Below, piece after piece: positions 36,858-44,733 of a stretch of 64,000 nucleotides of DNA (position 1 is its first letter; each line of letters starts with the position of its first letter). The translations under genes and the position numbers were made by a program. Source of the DNA: Pseudomonas sp. MH9.2 (lineage in GTDB: Bacteria; Pseudomonadota; Gammaproteobacteria; Pseudomonadales; Pseudomonadaceae). The notes beneath the pieces were generated by a model, which worked only from the letters and a program-made list of their open reading frames with translations, searched no databases and was not told where the DNA came from. Where the stretch lies: NCBI RefSeq assembly GCF_034353875.1, contig NZ_CP133784.1, forward strand, positions 1,860,001-1,924,000, read 5' to 3'.

Positions 36858-36976
36858 TCATACCTCCAGACGCTTGCACAACTCCACGACCTTTTCGAAT
36901 GATGGGGAATGGAGTCCACGCTCGACTTTACTGATATAGACCCGACCGTTAGGGTCGAAATATTCTTGGGTTAATC
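36858..36976 (-). pseudogene. Remnant of an XRE-type HTH regulator
   Basis: The minus strand reads EYFDPNGRVYISKVERGLHS, then PSFEKVVELCKRLEV and a stop. V-x-YISKVERG-x-x-SPS is the second half of an XRE/Cro HTH. No N-terminal half is present, so it is a truncated fragment at the start of the cargo region. The flanking 36660-36857 shows no gene. Confidence 0.6.
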
Positions 36977-36999
36977 AATTTGGCTAAAGCAGATGAAGA

Positions 37000-37525
37000 A
37001 GCGCCAAGCCCATCCCTAGGGACTCTCCGAACAAGTCCTCAAATGTGCTGAATACACCCTCACCGCCTGACCCGAGCTTCGCATAAGCCACACCGTGATG
37101 CTTGTAGCTGCTTGGCCGTGCTGCAATCGACCAGATAACGTCCCGTTCAGCATGCTCCGGTGGCTTGGCTGCACTGGTGTATCTAAAACATACCGAGACA
37201 TAGGGTTCGGCACCGTGCAGCAGTTTGTCGACCGGAGTGACATCTGCCACGTTGGCGGCCGTCCCTACCAGGCTGCGCACCAGCCCGGACGTGGCGTCAA
37301 CACCAATGTGGGCCATCATACCGAAGTGCCACTGATTGCCTTTTTTGGCCTGAAGCATCTCAGGATCGCGCTTACCGTCTCGGTTCTTGACCGAGGGCGG
37401 GGCGGCAATCAAGGTGGCATCGACGATAATGCCTTCCTTGAGCAGCAGACCACGACTGGCCAGATGCTGGTTGATCGTTTCAAACAGCCCCGGCCCCTCT
37501 CCAAGTTAAGCACACGTCGAAGCCC
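37000..37525 (-). mobile_element. Remnant of an IS5-family transposase gene
   Basis: The minus strand encodes GLFETINQHLASRGLLLKEG, IIVDATLIAAPPSVKNRDGK and RDPEMLQAKKGNQWHFGMMA, then HIGVDATSGLVRSLVGTAANVADV and ERDVIWSIAARPSSYK. These are core segments of IS5-group transposases, including the first catalytic Asp region. The N-terminal part is missing, a frameshift separates an upstream piece near 37510, and after SSYK the sequence diverges (HHGVAYAKLGS). No terminal inverted repeats were found, so it is a dead fragment. Confidence 0.85.
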
Positions 37526-37716
37526 GGCGATCCATGAATAACGCTCTCACGCGCGGGCGCAGTTTTGCAGGAGTGGCTGTCGGCATTGGTGCAACTGTGT
37601 TTTTCGAGGTAGGAGGCGAAATCACCTAGGCATTCATTGGCAAGCAGACAGCACCTCACATCAGGAAGTGCTCCGAAAGAAACACCCTAATCAATCCGAA
37701 CCTGCCTCATAGCAGT

Positions 37717-38001
37717 CTACTGGTCTAGGTCTATTCCTAGATCGCTCGCTATGGTGACCATCAGATCCCGCAACTCTGATGCATCGCCAGCGCGCTCGAA
37801 CGCTTTGGCGAGCAACGAAATGGGGTGAATTCCGAGCACACCCGCGAGATCGCGAATCAGTTGCAGATTGGGCTGGCTAACTCCCCGCTCAAGCCTTGAT
37901 AGGTGCTCACGTGAAACCACGCGTACAAAATCTTGCTGGCTTAGCCCTTGCCGGAGACGCAAAGATCGTAGCGCCTCGCCGAAAGCGTTTGTGCTTTCCA
38001 T
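37717..38001 (-). CDS. XRE-family transcriptional regulator
   Basis: The 94-residue protein is a Cro/C1-type HTH: GEALRSLRLRQGLSQQDFVRVVSREHLSRLERGVSQPNLQLIRDLAGVLGI, followed by a short helical tail. It is divergent from the 38096 gene; the 94-bp gap between them contains a 22-bp perfect dyad, so it most likely represses both directions. It lies in the island cargo directly after transposase debris. Confidence 0.88.
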   Translation of the reverse strand: MESTNAFGEALRSLRLRQGLSQQDFVRVVSREHLSRLERGVSQPNLQLIRDLAGVLGIHPISLLAKAFERAGDASELRDLMVTIASDLGIDLDQ

Positions 38002-38050
38002 TTTTTAAAGCCGCAAAATCTTTACATGACATCAGAAAAGAGAGAATATT

Positions 38051-38072
38051 GATGTGACATCAATGTCACATC
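38051..38072. promoter_or_regulatory. 22-bp operator dyad for the divergent XRE regulator
   Basis: GATGTGACAT and ATGTCACATC are perfect 10-bp inverted arms around a 2-nt centre. A further half-site (ATGACATC) lies about 25 nt toward the XRE gene. The dyad sits between the two divergent start codons. Confidence 0.75.
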
Positions 38073-38095
38073 CGCATTAGTTAAGGCAATATTAT

Positions 38096-38545
38096 ATGTT
38101 TCTGATCCACGAGCAAGGCCGCGTCGGTGGGGACCATCGCGAGGACGGCGTTGTACACCATCGCTTTTTCACTATGACTGAACCATCGTTCATACTGCTC
38201 GCGCACAAAGTCTATGCCCAGGAGCATGACAGAGCGGGAAATGCCCTTTGGGGGCTTGCGCTTCCTAACGATATTGAGGCACTGGACTGTCAAGGCGCTG
38301 ATAGAACGGGCTGGTGGGTGAAGCGGATTTGCGTCGCCGCCCTCAGCGACACAAATGGCTCTATGGAGCTGGTGACAGATGTGGTCATCGAGATCAAAAA
38401 AACCTCCTACATCCGCTCAACTAGTGCGCCAAAAAATTCGTACGAGTTTCTTACTGCAAACGGGCGCGTTTTTTACTCTGATGACAAGCGACCACCGGGT
38501 ATCCCTATACCTTATGTGCTTTATCGAGACATCAGCGCGGGATAG
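38096..38545 (+). CDS. Unknown island protein, first of a three-gene unit
   Basis: This 149-residue protein resembles no family I can name. It is soluble, with beta-rich stretches (FFTMTEPSFILLAHKVYAQ, GMWWVKR-like RTGWWVKRICVAAL, MELVTDVVIEIKKTSYIRST). AAGG precedes the ATG by about 9 nt. It is divergent from the XRE regulator and immediately downstream of the operator dyad, so it is probably controlled by it. Two further unknown genes follow in the same direction. Confidence 0.6.
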   Translation: MFLIHEQGRVGGDHREDGVVHHRFFTMTEPSFILLAHKVYAQEHDRAGNALWGLALPNDIEALDCQGADRTGWWVKRICVAALSDTNGSMELVTDVVIEIKKTSYIRSTSAPKNSYEFLTANGRVFYSDDKRPPGIPIPYVLYRDISAG

Positions 38546-38603
38546 ACACCGCTACGTGTAGTATAAAAACGTCAGATTAGAAACGATTCCCCGGAGAAAT
38601 CAA

Positions 38604-38969
38604 ATGAACGAGATAACTAAGGACTCACTCAACGAACAGTACCCATCCATTTTCACAGATACGTTTCGTGGCTTCGAAATACCGGATGGATGGCTTGCGT
38701 TACTAGCCGCAACTTGCAAACAGATTCAGGTGCACATCGACGCAACCCCAGGCGTACCTCAACTCGAAGCACTCCAAGTGAAATCAAAATTCGGTCTGAT
38801 GCGCTTTTATAGACAAGGCGGGGATGCATATTGCGACGGAGTTATCAGTATGTCTGAGGCCGTTTCACGAACATTGTGTGAGCTATGTGGCAATAAAGGT
38901 ACGCAATTGAAAACACGGGGTTGGATCATAGTCCGGTGCACCGCTCATCTCAACGTCGACAATTTTTAG
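38604..38969 (+). CDS. Unknown island protein with a possible zinc knuckle
   Basis: The 121-residue protein has GGAG at a proper distance from ATG 38604. The middle part (QVKSKFGLMRFYRQGGDAYCDGVISMSEAVSRTLCELCGNKG) followed by GWIIVRCTAH gives Cys-x-x-Cys and C-x-x-H pairs that could bind zinc. Similar small proteins occur in mobile elements and phages as I recall; the function is unknown. It is the second gene of the unit divergent from the XRE regulator. Confidence 0.65.
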   Translation: MNEITKDSLNEQYPSIFTDTFRGFEIPDGWLALLAATCKQIQVHIDATPGVPQLEALQVKSKFGLMRFYRQGGDAYCDGVISMSEAVSRTLCELCGNKGTQLKTRGWIIVRCTAHLNVDNF

Positions 38970-39066
38970 CTACTAGTGCTGCGTGCAATTTGGTCTCAAA
39001 AAACGCAGAGACATCGGCAACCACCGAGACTAGGGATCAAAATTACGGATAGAGTTTGGAGAAGTG

Positions 39067-39366
39067 ATGAAAATTAGGGCTGTCCGGCCAGTTGAAATCG
39101 TAATCGACGTTCTATGCGATGTTTGTGCCGAAAGCACCTGTGCCGAAGATGGCGGGGCGGAGTTTGGGACATTGCAAGCAAGTTGGGGATATGGCTCTCA
39201 GCATGATGGAGAACGGTACAAAATCGCTTTGTGTGAATTCTGCTTTTTTCACACTCTGAGCCACCTCCGCCGCCTGCGATTACAAAATACTATGTTTGAT
39301 GAGCAGCATACCGATCTCGCAGAGTTCGGCCGTGTTGCGCGGGATGATTTCTGGCGCGAGATCTGA
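39067..39366 (+). CDS. Unknown island protein with Cys pairs
   Basis: The 99-residue protein has GGAG about 7 nt before ATG 39067. It has two Cys pairs, DVLCDVCAEST and LCEFCFFHTLSHLR, suggesting a small treble-clef or zinc-ribbon fold, and an aromatic C-terminus (RVARDDFWREI). No family is recognised. It is the third gene downstream of the XRE operator. Confidence 0.62.
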   Translation: MKIRAVRPVEIVIDVLCDVCAESTCAEDGGAEFGTLQASWGYGSQHDGERYKIALCEFCFFHTLSHLRRLRLQNTMFDEQHTDLAEFGRVARDDFWREI

Positions 39367-39511
39367 ATAGGGGGGATCGCAGGTGTGAACTTCTTACAGC
39401 CAAGAGCTGCGGATTATTTGTTACCGCTGCGTTACTTAGCTCACTGCAAAAACTGCGTGGATACGGATCATTTTTCTCCGACCGTTCAAATCAAGTTATC
39501 TCGTCATCAGA

Positions 39512-39588
39512 GAGTAAACCTGTTTTTGAGTAAACAAGGACCGTTTACGCAAAGCAGGTTTACGTTGTCTGAATAAGTACAGGTTTAG
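39512..39588. repeat. Nested inverted repeats of a GTTTAC core
   Basis: Within the gene-free stretch 39367-39721, GTAAACCTG (39514-39522) pairs exactly with CAGGTTTAC (39555-39563). Inside that arrangement GTAAAC (from 39530) pairs with GTTTAC (39543-39548), and a further CAGGTTTA lies at 39581-39588. Five related sites in 77 nt suggest protein-binding sites. No convincing gene was found in the rest of the stretch. Confidence 0.65.
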
Positions 39589-39721
39589 CCGACAGCCCCT
39601 GGATTGTTACTCGAACATCCGAACTCCAGCATCACAAACATTCCACTGTGCATCAATTCGTGAGCGGGATCAGCGCATTTTTTCTGCGAGGAAAAACCGG
39701 ACTTCGGCGCTTTTCTCATGT

Positions 39722-40993
39722 TCATTTTTTCGTGCTAAATCTCACGGGTATCGGACGAGAGCATAGAGTGGAAGTCATGAGTAAACGCGGCAACCCGAGG
39801 CTTAACAGGAAACCCAGCACTGCAAGGCTCGCGCTCAAGAAGAAAGAGGTGTCTGGCAGAAAGACAGTGCTGTAGAGGACTCCACCCGCAGCGGACCCCA
39901 AGGTTGTCCCAAGACTAGATGATGCCGTTTGCTTGCCAAGTTCCCAGCCCTGCGCGCTTCCGGCTTTGGCCGAGATCCAGTACGTAAGGATCGGCGACAG
40001 AATGCCAGCACTGGCCGCAACCGCACCGATCACGACCAGCATCAACTTAAAATCAGATGCCCATGGCACGAGAAACAATCCGGCAGCCAGCACAGAGAGC
40101 GCGGGCGCGATAAGCCAGCGAGTGGTGTCCGGCTTGAACCAGGGCGAAAATGCGATTGCCTGCATCACAAACATAACCAAGCTGCACTCGGTAAACATGA
40201 GGGCAATCTGATAGGGACTCAAGCCGAGTTCCTGTTTGCCACGCAGTGCGAGCCCGACCTCGAAGACCCCTACCCCTACTGACACGATAAAAGTGAGGAC
40301 AAGGAGTTTCGGTACGAGCCATGCTTTCTGATCGCCCGAGGCCCTAGCGGTCTTCGGTGGCCGACTATGGACTTGATCATTCGGCACTGAAAACGCGACT
40401 GAGCTGGCCACAAGAAAGGCAAGCAGCGCTGTTGCCGCGAGCGGAATCGCGACGGATCCGGGCGGCAAGGCGAGATTGAAGGTAGCGGCAGAAAATCGCG
40501 TTACGAACACGCTAAGCATCGGCCCAAGCAGGAAGCCGCCAATTCCGGTCACACTGACGAACGCAAGCCGACGGGCTCGCCCCTGTTCAGTCGTCGTGAC
40601 GCTTCCTATCACCGCCGCAGCTACGGGCGTCACCGCTGCGGCGAACATCCCACTCAGAAAACGCTCGGTGTATAAAGCGACGAGACTCTCAACAAACGAG
40701 AAAACCAACATGGTTACGCCAAAACCGAGGAGTCCAATAAGCAGCACACCACGTGGGCCGCGTTGATCGGAAAGTCGACCCCACAAGGGGGCGAATAGAA
40801 AAAGAGAGAAGGTATACACAGCCGTCAGTAGTCCCGTGTGCCGGGAAACCTGAACAGCATCACCTCCCGCGCCCAGGAGTCGCTCAATCAGGTAGGGTAA
40901 AAGTGGAAGCATGATTCCAAAGCCAACCGATACAGTAAACACGCCAAGCATCAGCGTGGCCATAGTCGCGACGGGGAAACCGGTTGAGCGCAC
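39722..40993 (-). CDS. MFS transporter (drug/metal efflux-like)
   Basis: This protein has up to 423 residues and 12 membrane helices, with the MFS loop 2-3 motif PLWGRLSDQRGPRGVLLIGL and VSVGFGIMLPLLPYLIERLL in helix 1, typical of the TetA/DHA1 type. It is the last gene of a minus-strand block after an HMA metallochaperone and a GSP17M-like gene, which suggests a role in stress or metal efflux, but the substrate is unknown. The start may be GTG 40993 or ATG 40963. A 10-bp hairpin lies before it. Confidence 0.85.
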   Translation of the reverse strand: MRSTGFPVATMATLMLGVFTVSVGFGIMLPLLPYLIERLLGAGGDAVQVSRHTGLLTAVYTFSLFLFAPLWGRLSDQRGPRGVLLIGLLGFGVTMLVFSFVESLVALYTERFLSGMFAAAVTPVAAAVIGSVTTTEQGRARRLAFVSVTGIGGFLLGPMLSVFVTRFSAATFNLALPPGSVAIPLAATALLAFLVASSVAFSVPNDQVHSRPPKTARASGDQKAWLVPKLLVLTFIVSVGVGVFEVGLALRGKQELGLSPYQIALMFTECSLVMFVMQAIAFSPWFKPDTTRWLIAPALSVLAAGLFLVPWASDFKLMLVVIGAVAASAGILSPILTYWISAKAGSAQGWELGKQTASSSLGTTLGSAAGGVLYSTVFLPDTSFFLSASLAVLGFLLSLGLPRLLMTSTLCSRPIPVRFSTKK

Positions 40994-41009
40994 GATGATG
41001 GCCTCATGT

Positions 41010-41040
41010 GACCGCAGGCGATCGAGTCATGCCTGCGGTC
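41010..41040. other. Hairpin between the HMA chaperone and MFS genes
   Basis: GACCGCAGGC (41010-41019) pairs exactly with GCCTGCGGTC (41031-41040) around an 11-nt loop, 27 nt after the chaperone stop. No T-run follows, so it may be an attenuator or mRNA-stability hairpin and not a simple terminator. Confidence 0.55.
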
Positions 41041-41066
41041 CGGTTGCTGAGTATCATTGGGGCGAG

Positions 41067-41321
41067 TTAACCGCAGCAGCCGCCCTTGGATTGATGACTG
41101 GACGTGGCCTTAGCCATGCCCAGACCATAGCCCGCGCCTTTCACGGCTGATTCCAGTTGATTCGGCGAGGTCAGTTGCTCGTCATAACGTACCGCAACCT
41201 CGCCAGTCGAGAGCGACACGACTACGTCATCGACTCCGGAAATTGCTTTCAGCGCGTTTGCCACTTTGGTGACGCAGCCGCCACACGTCATACCTGTTAC
41301 GTTCAACGTTTGATTTTGCAT
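41067..41321 (-). CDS. HMA-domain metallochaperone (CopZ-like)
   Basis: The 84-residue protein is a single heavy-metal-associated domain: MQNQTLNVTGMTCGGCVTKVANALKAISGVDDVVVSLSTGEVAV. It has the M-x-C-x-x-C copper/metal site and a C-terminal extension ending KGGCCG that could add a second Cys site. It would carry Cu(I) or another soft metal in the cytoplasm to a P-type ATPase. AAGGAG precedes ATG 41321. It is grouped with an MFS transporter and stress genes. Confidence 0.92.
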   Translation of the reverse strand: MQNQTLNVTGMTCGGCVTKVANALKAISGVDDVVVSLSTGEVAVRYDEQLTSPNQLESAVKGAGYGLGMAKATSSHQSKGGCCG

Positions 41322-41372
41322 GGTGATGCTCCTTTTCATAGTCATGAATACAACCATCGCGTTAATACGCTT

Positions 41373-41921
41373 TTAGCCTGCTGCATGGGTCTTCACATTC
41401 TCATGCAGATCAATACTTGCCGGATTGCTTGACTCAAGGATCGCCTTGGATCTTGCCATCTCGTCCGTGCCTCCATGTGCTACAACAAGGAATCCATCAG
41501 CTTTGACGGCTTGTTCGTACTGGATGACGCTGTCCTTCGGAATGCCTATGCTGTAAAGCGCTGCGCCAAGCGCGCTCAATCCGCCAACCAGAATGGCACC
41601 CTCAACAGCGGCAACGACGATTGCAGCCAGGTGACCCAGCACCATGACAGGCCCGATCACAGGGATGGTCAGAAATACTCCGCCGAAGAACAGGCTCCAC
41701 AGACTGCCCCAAAATGCGCCCTTCTTGCCCCAAAATTTAATTCGATCGCCGACGTTGTAGAAGCCCATAACCGTCTCTTCGGAATGAAAACCTTGTCCGA
41801 CGATACTAAAATGCGTCATGTCGAAACCACTGCCAGCCAGTTTGCGGACAGCGTCCTCCGCATCCTGATGGTGAGCAAATACAGCGACTACAGCGTCATG
41901 TTGATCCGGCTGGAGGGTCAT
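41373..41921 (-). CDS. GSP17M/DUF1269-like membrane stress protein
   Basis: The 182-residue protein begins with a ferredoxin-like domain (VVAVFAHHQDAEDAVRKLAGSGFDMTHFSIVGQG), then a Gly-rich double membrane segment (KKGAFWGSLWSLFFGGVFLTIPVIGPVMVLGHLAAIVVAAVEGAILVGG) and a second soluble strand (FLVVAHG). This is the general stress protein 17M / DUF1269 layout. AAGGAA lies before the ATG. It is upstream of the HMA chaperone on the same strand. Confidence 0.85.
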   Translation of the reverse strand: MTLQPDQHDAVVAVFAHHQDAEDAVRKLAGSGFDMTHFSIVGQGFHSEETVMGFYNVGDRIKFWGKKGAFWGSLWSLFFGGVFLTIPVIGPVMVLGHLAAIVVAAVEGAILVGGLSALGAALYSIGIPKDSVIQYEQAVKADGFLVVAHGGTDEMARSKAILESSNPASIDLHENVKTHAAG

Positions 41922-41978
41922 GTTCTGTTCCTTGGCTGAGTGTGTTTGAGGTTTTGGTGGGTGTCCGCAATGGAGGGC

Positions 41979-42476
41979 TCAGAGCACTACAGGTGTATCC
42001 GGCAATTCATTCCGGTGACCGCCGACAGCGGGAAAGTGCGTCATCAGATGCTGTGTAACCGTCTGAATACCGCTAACCACGCCGTCTTCGTAATTACCGT
42101 GTTTAAATGCAGCTTCCATCTGGCGGCAAATGCTTTGCCATTCTTCAGAGCCCGTCTTCGCGTGAATTCCGCGATCGGCAACAATCTCCACGTCTCGGTC
42201 AGCGAGCAAAAGATAAATCAGCACACCATTATTGTGGGCGGTGTCCCATATACGCAGTTGCGAAAACACATCAACAGCGCGTTCTCGCGCGGATTGGCCT
42301 TTGAAAAGCGGCGTGCTGTCCAGTGCGCCCTCCACGACGAAACAAATTTCTCCGACATGTGCGGTCTCACCGGCTTTGATCGCTTGCTCGATCGCGAACA
42401 TCGTTTTGCGAGGGAATGCCCGGGTGACCTCCCAGTGGGTCATCACGAGGTGTTTCATAATGCGTATGATATTCAT
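41979..42476 (-). CDS. TPM-domain protein (short)
   Basis: The 165-residue cytoplasmic protein carries one TPM domain, seen in AIKAGETAHVGEICFVVEGALD, QSARERAVDVFSQLRIWDTAHNNGVLIYLLLADRDVEIVADRGI and QMEAAFKHGNYEDGVVSGI. No signal peptide or membrane helix is seen. GGAGG lies upstream of ATG 42476 and overlaps the end of the longer TPM gene, so the two are coupled. It is the last gene of a LemA-TPM-TPM unit; TPM domains are linked to membrane protein quality control and photosystem repair in other organisms. Confidence 0.88.
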   Translation of the reverse strand: MNIIRIMKHLVMTHWEVTRAFPRKTMFAIEQAIKAGETAHVGEICFVVEGALDSTPLFKGQSARERAVDVFSQLRIWDTAHNNGVLIYLLLADRDVEIVADRGIHAKTGSEEWQSICRQMEAAFKHGNYEDGVVSGIQTVTQHLMTHFPAVGGHRNELPDTPVVL

Positions 42477-42478
42477 CG

Positions 42479-43330
42479 TCACCACCTCCCCGAGGCGCCG
42501 CCGCCGCCAAACCCGCCTCCGCCTCCGCCTCCGCCGAAGCCACCACCGCCTCGACCGAATCCTCCACGATGTCCTCCCATTCCATATCCGCCCATACCAC
42601 CGCCTACCAACGTAAACAAAAGCGCCATCACGCCTGCGCCCAACGCGATGAACACTGCGCCGGCAACCAACCACGCGATAATAGCCACAACCCCGCCAGT
42701 GATGAGGGCGCCTGGAAATCTGCCCAGAACTGGGCGCAGCACTCTACCTATCACGAGCGCAAGAATAAAAACCAACGGACCATACTGCCGAATATCTGCA
42801 CTACCGCCGATAGGTCGTCCTTTGGGTGCCGGCAACGGCTCGCCATCAACTACCTGGATCATCTGGTTGAGCCCAGCAGCAATGCCACCATAGAAGTCTC
42901 CTTGCTTGAAACGTGGCGTAATGATCTCGCTGATGATGCGCTTGCTGGTGGCGTCATTGAGTGCGCCCTCAAGTCCGTAGCCAACTTCGATGCGAAGCGT
43001 TCGGTCGGTCTTGGCGATGACCAGGATTGCGCCGTCATCCACATTTTTTCGACCTAACTTCCATTGCTCCGCAACACGCAAAGCATATTGTTCGATCGCT
43101 TCCGGCTGGGTGGTGGGGACAATGAGAAGTGCGAGCTGAGTGCCTTTTTTGGCTTCAAACGCCCGTAAAGTTTGCTCAAGACTTGCAGTCTGGTCTGCGG
43201 TGAGCGTAGCGGTCTGGTCAGTGACCCGGCCGGTCAGGGGAGGGACTGCGACCTGAGCACCCACGAGGAAAGACCAGCAAAGAATAACGACAAACAATGC
43301 CGTTGCGCTTGTCTTGCGCATCGTCGTCAT
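42479..43330 (-). CDS. YgcG-like TPM-domain membrane protein with Gly-rich tail
   Basis: The 283-residue protein has a signal peptide (cleavage near GAQ), a TPM domain (VPPLTGRVTDQTATLTADQ...GTQLALLIVPTTQPEAIEQYALRVAEQWKLG), two membrane helices (about 185-245) and a C-terminal tail of nearly pure Gly with Phe and Arg (GGFGRGGGGFGG repeats, GGGASGRW end). This is the standard YgcG family layout. It starts by ATGA overlap with lemA. Role: envelope protein quality control or stress (inference from family). Confidence 0.9.
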   Translation of the reverse strand: MTTMRKTSATALFVVILCWSFLVGAQVAVPPLTGRVTDQTATLTADQTASLEQTLRAFEAKKGTQLALLIVPTTQPEAIEQYALRVAEQWKLGRKNVDDGAILVIAKTDRTLRIEVGYGLEGALNDATSKRIISEIITPRFKQGDFYGGIAAGLNQMIQVVDGEPLPAPKGRPIGGSADIRQYGPLVFILALVIGRVLRPVLGRFPGALITGGVVAIIAWLVAGAVFIALGAGVMALLFTLVGGGMGGYGMGGHRGGFGRGGGGFGGGGGGGGFGGGGASGRW

Positions 43331-43959
43331 TTAGCCGCTCCTTGAGGCCCACTTGAGGGAACAGTAGGCGCCGCTCCAAAATCTACGGCGGGTGGCTTAG
43401 CGATTTCTTTTTCATTTCCGACCGTAAAATTAGGCTTCTCTTTGTATCCGAATGCCATCGCCGTCAGGTTAGAAGGGAAAGAGCGTACCGTGACGTTGAA
43501 TTCCTGCACTGACTTGATGTAACGGTTGCGCGCCACTGCGATGCGGTTTTCGGTGCCTTCCAGTTGCGCCTGCAAATCGCGAAAACCAGCGTCTGCTTTC
43601 AGTTGCGGGTAGTTTTCGCTCACTGCCAGCAACCGGGACAATGCTCCGGAAAGCTCGCCTTGCGCAGCCTGAAACTTGGCAAAGGCGGCCGGGTCATTGA
43701 GAACCTCTGGCGTCACTTGTATGGAACTCGCCTGAGCACGCGCTAGCGTCACTTGGGTCAATACCTCTTTTTCATGCGAGGCATAACCTTTGACGGTATT
43801 GACCAGATTCGGTACCAGATCCGCGCGGCGTTGGTATTGGTTCACCACCTCAGACCAACTCGCCTTGATTTGCTCGTCGTTGCTCTGGAACGTGTTGTAG
43901 CCGCAGCCATTCAGGTTTAACGCCACCAAAGCTGCCAAGATTACCCATAATTTGCGCAT
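43327..43959 (-). CDS. lemA: LemA-family lipoprotein
   Basis: The 210-residue protein has a lipoprotein signal (MRKLWVILAALVALNLNGC, lipobox LNGC) and a LemA helical domain: YNTFQSNDEQIKASWSEVVNQYQRRADLVPNLVNTVKGYASHEKEVLTQVTLARAQA and AGFRDLQAQLEGTENRIAVARNRYIKSVQEFN. LemA and TPM proteins are commonly encoded together, as here with an ATGA overlap. ATG 43959 is preferred to 43998 because the signal peptide starts there. Confidence 0.93.
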   Translation of the reverse strand: MRKLWVILAALVALNLNGCGYNTFQSNDEQIKASWSEVVNQYQRRADLVPNLVNTVKGYASHEKEVLTQVTLARAQASSIQVTPEVLNDPAAFAKFQAAQGELSGALSRLLAVSENYPQLKADAGFRDLQAQLEGTENRIAVARNRYIKSVQEFNVTVRSFPSNLTAMAFGYKEKPNFTVGNEKEIAKPPAVDFGAAPTVPSSGPQGAAK

Positions 43960-44733
43960 TTTATTTTTCCCGAAACAGGTTTTAAAACCGGACAACATTG
44001 TGACTGTTGCGTCTTTTCGGCAAAATTCTTGCCATGTCTTGGTTGCGATAACTAAGTGTTACTTATAAGAAGTCATCGCTACTGTGCAGTAATGCCTCAC
44101 ATCGCATTGCTGCCGATGAGACTCAGTTGGATCCATCACCGTATGCATTTTTTGTGCATCGTTTGCAGCGACGCTATTGTGGGTTCGCGAATTCACACCC
44201 ATGCAGTTTAGGTTAGACATGTGCATCCCGCATCTCGTTCATGTGTTCGGCCATCAACGTATCACGCTCTTCAGTTATTTTTTCCGCTGAAACCTAGATG
44301 ACGTCGGTCATACTGGCTGAGTCAGATGCAAGCTGATTGGGTACAGCAAGAGTAGCTATAAATCTTAGGGCAAATCTAAGCTTCGTGAACTCTCTCTTTT
44401 TTATTATTGCGGATAAATTTATAGTACAAAGAGGAAGATGAAGACAGATTGATCCAGGTCAAAATATCTAGATATGTACTTCCTCCGCTCGTCACTCGTA
44501 ATCCGCACGTGCTGGGTGGATTAAAATGCTCAGGGCCGCGACAAATAACGAGTCTGGAGTCAGGCTGGTACTGCGATAGCTCTGCAACAAGCGAGATCCA
44601 AAAGTGTGTCATCCCGAGAAAAAATCAGTGTTAATTTTGGTTAAAATTGTATATCAGTGACGATTCTAATCAGTTTTTCTGCATCGTCTGGTGGACGCGG
44701 CGGTGAATTTTGCAGATGTTTTACAGATTATCA
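43960..44733. other. 774-bp intergenic stretch with a possible gene remnant
   Basis: This AT-rich gap lies between lemA and the CPD-type ATPase gene. On the minus strand at 44213-44311 a short text reads MTDVI-stop-VSAEKITEERDTLMAEHMNEMRDAHV, which looks like the tail of a small acidic/Met-His protein broken by a TAG; this is weak evidence. A 78-codon minus-strand frame at 44376-44612 lacks any support. The rest probably holds the lemA promoter. Confidence 0.4.

Noticed and set aside
37534..37629. 31-codon plus-strand frame (MNNALTRGRSFAGV...) beside the transposase remnant
   Set aside because: No SD site and it lies in debris; nothing supports translation.
39385..39576. 63-codon plus-strand frame after the third unknown island gene
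   Set aside because: Its 3' half is the inverted-repeat cluster, and no SD or family supports it.
44376..44612. 78-codon minus-strand frame before the CPD ATPase region
   Set aside because: AT-rich stretch with low-complexity residues and no SD or similarity.
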